Origin: Pedosphaera sp.
GTDB lineage: Bacteria > Verrucomicrobiota > Verrucomicrobiia > Limisphaerales > UBA9464
Direction of reading: 5' to 3'
DNA length: 17,317 nt
Assembly (NCBI GenBank): GCA_009695405.1
Contig: SIAZ01000042.1
Coordinates: forward strand, 1-17,317
A program made the translations under genes and the position numbers. This document shows, one piece after another, positions 15,124 through 17,317 of this stretch. The notes below the pieces were generated by a model, which ran no database searches, was not told where the DNA came from, and saw nothing but the letters and a program-made list of their open reading frames with translations. The first letter of the stretch is position 1, and every line of letters starts with the position of its first letter.

Positions 15124-15762
15124 TTAAAGCAGCCACTGCCGTAACCAATGCCAGCACTGTTCGGCAGCGAAAAATAGAACCCATATCACAAGAACAAAGT
15201 AAACTAGCGTTACGACGAGGCTGACTAAGGCGAGCAGATACATCACACCATCTCGTTGAAGGCGTCCGAGACAGGCGAAGAAAATAATGAGGGCGGGCAG
15301 GGAATTTTGGAGCGGAACAACCAAAAACGGGATGGCGACGAGTAACCCACCTGTGACGATGAGGGAAGCGGCACCCCGCGGGCCGAGGGCTTCGACTAGC
15401 TTTGGTAAGCGTCCAAGCTTACTGATCCGAGCTAATCGTCGCAGTAACCAACAACCAAATCCGGAGAATGCATTCCACATCCTAGTTCCCGGTCGGGCCT
15501 CACTTAATCGGGCGGGAAGCCAAAGAGATTCTGCTCCTTGCATCAGGCGCCAGCCCATCCCAGCAAAGGCAAGGCCGCCGAGGGTAGCGAGGGGACCGGT
15601 CGGCAAAGGTTGAATAAAGGGGAGGGTCAAAAGGAGACAAACGAGCCAGGCATTGTTGTCCCCTAATCGGGCTAAAAACTGGCCAATGGTCTGCCCACCC
15701 ACACGAGCCGCTTCCGCGCCGCTTTGGAGACGCTGAATAAATTCTTCTGCCGTGGCTATCAT
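15124..15762 (-). CDS. ExoD-family membrane protein
   Basis: A 212-residue integral membrane protein related to ExoD, named for a role in exopolysaccharide synthesis and alkali tolerance in rhizobia; its biochemical function is unknown. Seen: an N-terminal helix (EEFIQRLQSG), NNAWLVCLLLTLPFIQPLPTG-type membrane segment with the family's Pro-rich turn, GLAFAGMGWRLMQG, and the LWLP segment. A second membrane block, GAASLIVTGGLLVAIPFLVV, follows, then LPALIIFFACLGRLQRDG and a final hydrophobic stretch. A GTG start at 15819 would add 19 residues; I prefer the ATG at 15762, which is preceded by AAGGGG close by and begins near the family homology. It lies 110 bp downstream of yqeY on the same strand. 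Confidence 0.75.
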   Translation of the reverse strand: MIATAEEFIQRLQSGAEAARVGGQTIGQFLARLGDNNAWLVCLLLTLPFIQPLPTGPLATLGGLAFAGMGWRLMQGAESLWLPARLSEARPGTRMWNAFSGFGCWLLRRLARISKLGRLPKLVEALGPRGAASLIVTGGLLVAIPFLVVPLQNSLPALIIFFACLGRLQRDGVMYLLALVSLVVTLVYFVLVIWVLFFAAEQCWHWLRQWLL

Positions 15763-15872
15763 AGCCCCTTGAAGGATTGCATGGTGTTTTCGGTTGACCC
15801 TAGGAAGGGAATTTGACACTGCCTAAAATTCGAGACCGCACCAAGTAGGAGCGGTGGCCGGACCGATGTGAA

Positions 15873-16319
15873 TCAAGGGAGGAGTCGGGTTACCAAGGCA
15901 CTGAGCGCCTTGCCATCGGCACGACCTCCGGCTTGGGCTTGAGCCGCTTTCATCACTGCGCCCATGTCTTTCTTGGAAGTGGCACCTGTCGAGGCAATAG
16001 CCTCACGCACCAAAGCTTCAATTTCCTCAACAGAAAGCGGCTTGGGCAAAAACTCTGCAAGAATGAGTAACTCGCCGCGTTCAATGGAAGCCAGATCTTC
16101 TCGTCCCCCCTTTTCAAATTCTTCGACCGAATCCTTCCGTTTCTTGGCTTCCCGTTGGATGACTACGAGAACGTCCGCATCTCCCAAGGACTCAAGCTTC
16201 TTCTCAATCTGGGAGTAGCCCATAGCGGATTTAAGGGCGCGAAGGGTATTGGTACGCTCGGCATTGCGAGCGAGCATAGAAGCCTTGAGTTCGTCGGATA
16301 TCCGTTGTTGTAAGCTCAT
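15873..16319 (-). CDS. yqeY: GatB/YqeY domain protein
   Basis: A 148-residue protein of the YqeY family, which resembles the tail domain of the GatB subunit of Asp/Glu-tRNA amidotransferase and probably binds tRNA or interacts with translation; the exact role is unproven. Seen: helical LQQRISDELKASMLARN start, RTNTLRALKSAM (22-33), the conserved QREAKKRKDSVEEFEKGGR (about 55-73), LAEFLPKPLS, and the C-terminal GATSKKDMGAVMKA segment with GRADGKALSALV (about 132-143). Length is normal for the family. Its ATG overlaps the TGA of the upstream UVR-motif gene by 4 bp (ATGA), so translation of the two is probably coupled. Confidence 0.93.
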   Translation of the reverse strand: MSLQQRISDELKASMLARNAERTNTLRALKSAMGYSQIEKKLESLGDADVLVVIQREAKKRKDSVEEFEKGGREDLASIERGELLILAEFLPKPLSVEEIEALVREAIASTGATSKKDMGAVMKAAQAQAGGRADGKALSALVTRLLP

Positions 16320-17056
16320 GATTCAGGGGAAAGTTTGCGCAGTTGGTCGCGGACCTTAGCTGCCCGCTCATAGTCTTCCACTCGGATAGCCTCGGCGAGA
16401 TCCATCTGTAAACGTTCAAACTCTCCTTCAGGGGGTTGTCGTTGCAACTCCTCAAGCCGCTGCCGCAAAGATATTAGTTCGCCAGAGAATTCCAAGAGGT
16501 CGTTACGGTCGTTATTCCGATAGAAATCTTCAATCGAAGTGATTCCTTCTTCGATGGAGGCGACTGAGGCCTGTCGGGCTCGAGAAATTAATTGAAGTTC
16601 GCTTCGGGCTCGGGTTCGCATCATCAGTAATTGGGGGGTAAATTGCGCTAAGCCCCAAGCGAGAGGGGGAGCCGCTGCGTGCCTTCCAACAAATTCGAAG
16701 ACTTCTAAGTTTCGGACGCAATCACGCTCAACTGCCTCGAAGTCTTTGAGTTGAAAGTGGCAGATATAGCGGTGGTGATATTGGACGACTTCCTGTTGCA
16801 ATCGTGAGCAGTCCTCGACGCCGAGGCTGAAGGGGCCTGACGTGACGATTTTACTGCGCATTTGATAAAAGTGATACCACGACTCATAGCCCATCGGCTT
16901 CTTGCCGTCCGGTCGCCCCAGTGTGTTCATTTGAAGAATACCGAGATCAACACGAAGTTGAATTTTCTCCCCGTCCTTACTTTGAAAGCGCCGGGCGACG
17001 ACCTGACCCGGTTTATACTCCCAATCTTGAAGGAGCTTGGTGATATCGAATTTCAT
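16316..17056 (-). CDS. UVR-motif (UvrB/UvrC-like) domain protein of unknown function
   Basis: A 246-residue protein whose C-terminus (213-243) is a UVR helical hairpin, reading FERLQMDLAEAIRVEDYERA then AKVRDQLRKL. In UvrB and UvrC this motif mediates their contact, and it also occurs in Clp-associated proteins. The N-terminal two-thirds begins MKFDITKLLQDWEYKPGQVV and is charged and soluble, with RVDLGILQMNTLGRPDG (35-51), a motif I recall from PVC relatives; I do not recognise a characterised domain. A helical, possibly coiled-coil region spans about 85-210. It heads the run UVR protein-yqeY-exoD and overlaps yqeY by 4 bp. A good sigma70-like promoter lies just upstream, with the -10 box 10 nt from the ATG and no Shine-Dalgarno site. 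An ISL3 end lies about 110 bp further upstream. Confidence 0.75.
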   Translation of the reverse strand: MKFDITKLLQDWEYKPGQVVARRFQSKDGEKIQLRVDLGILQMNTLGRPDGKKPMGYESWYHFYQMRSKIVTSGPFSLGVEDCSRLQQEVVQYHHRYICHFQLKDFEAVERDCVRNLEVFEFVGRHAAAPPLAWGLAQFTPQLLMMRTRARSELQLISRARQASVASIEEGITSIEDFYRNNDRNDLLEFSGELISLRQRLEELQRQPPEGEFERLQMDLAEAIRVEDYERAAKVRDQLRKLSPES

Positions 17057-17066
17057 TCGGTTCGCA

Positions 17067-17095
17067 AATATGGAAACAGGAGGTCAGACCGTCAA
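17067..17095 (-). promoter_or_regulatory. Promoter of the UVR-yqeY group
   Basis: On the minus strand TTGACG (17090-17095) and CATATT (17067-17072) are 17 bp apart, matching the sigma70 consensus at 5 of 6 and 4 of 6 bases. The -10 box ends 10 nt before the ATG at 17056, implying a leader of about 4 nt. It lies outside the IS element, so it would be the gene's own promoter. Confidence 0.45.
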
Positions 17096-17168
17096 TGTGT
17101 CCGAAAGGGAACTTTGTATCACAGGCCGACTTTAGACGCCGTTAGAGAGACGGTCGAGCGGCAAGATT

Positions 17169-17317
17169 GGGTTCCTCGCTACTTTCAGTGGGTCAGTAGC
17201 ACGGTAGGGTGAGTTTTCCGGCGACGAAGTAGAGCATGGTAGTCATATATTCGACCGACCGATACCCGCGGGCCTTGCGCTTCACAGCCGAGAACAGGCT
17301 GTTGAGCCCCTCCATGA
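17169..17317 (-). mobile_element. ISL3-family insertion sequence, transposase-proximal end
   Basis: Contains the transposase C-terminus and a terminal inverted repeat that begins at about 17169-17170 (plus strand GGGTTCCTCGCTACTTTCAG then TGGGTC), resembling the GGCTCTTCC...TGTGGGT pattern of ISL3-family ends. The repeat overlaps the transposase stop codon. The bases just outside, GCAAGATT (17161-17168), would be the 8-bp target duplication expected for ISL3; the partner copy is beyond the window. Confidence 0.65.
17193..17315 (-). CDS. ISL3-family transposase, C-terminal end only
   Basis: The frame enters from the right window edge and ends at TGA 17193-17195, giving at least 40 residues: EGLNSLFSAVKRKARGYRS then an MTTMLYFVAGKL ending. 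This is the ISL3/DDE transposase terminus, where the Glu of EGLNS is the last catalytic acid. An ATG happens to be the first full codon in view, but the real start is far outside. Whether the full transposase is intact cannot be seen. Confidence 0.8.
   Translation of the reverse strand: MEGLNSLFSAVKRKARGYRSVEYMTTMLYFVAGKLTLPCY

Noticed and set aside
1..17317. Composite transposon bounded by the two insertion sequences
   Set aside because: The left end is IS3-family and the right end ISL3-family; they are unrelated and the interior is mostly housekeeping genes.

Overview
The window reads as a chromosomal segment of a Verrucomicrobiota (PVC superphylum) bacterium of intermediate GC. The main taxonomic clues are a 903-residue PVC-type dehydrogenase with HEAT repeats and one terminal CxxCH heme site, a large secreted LamG protein ending in an FFRAR tail, and a gene for lipid A synthesis (lpxA, so Gram-negative). 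Several genes also lack a recognisable Shine-Dalgarno sequence. This placement is inference; no rRNA gene is present. The window edges cut two unrelated insertion sequences: an IS3-family right end (1-146) and an ISL3-family end (about 17169-17317).

Layout. 1-2289 (minus): a PfkB-type sugar kinase whose last residues are encoded by the IS3 end, then parB without a parA beside it. A perfect 7-bp inverted repeat sits in a candidate parB promoter. 2290-2624: divergent control region. 2625-3242 (plus): a small TIGR02466-like 2OG-Fe(II) oxygenase. 3243-4040: a stretch with no intact gene but a frameshifted remnant on the minus strand. 4041-6710 (plus): an exported LamG protein with two tandem copies of a roughly 240-residue module, closed by a strong hairpin terminator. 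7080-9791 (minus): the PVC-type heme dehydrogenase. 9910-12901 (minus): nupC-like transporter, lpxA and an mnmD-like methyltransferase, closely packed. 12968-13282 (minus): a polysaccharide-deacetylase remnant with an internal TGA, starting on the stop codon of phoX. 13282-17056 (minus): a UVR-motif protein, yqeY (4-bp ATGA overlap), an ExoD-like membrane protein, an FmdB-like small protein without its zinc cysteines, and a Tat-exported PhoX/DUF839 phosphatase.

Most intact genes are housekeeping or envelope functions: chromosome segregation, lipid A, tRNA wobble modification, nucleoside uptake, tRNA-amidotransferase-like YqeY. Added to these are PVC-style exported enzymes, consistent with a heterotroph using polymers and organic phosphate. 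I see no CRISPR array, defence island, phage genes, secondary-metabolite cluster, rRNA or tRNA. I do not see a convincing undescribed multi-gene system. The observations most worth following are the two unlisted gene remnants, the IS-altered kinase C-terminus, the palindrome in the parB promoter, the mosaic LamG gene, and several promoter -10 boxes that lie almost on the start codon, suggesting leaderless or very short-leader transcripts.
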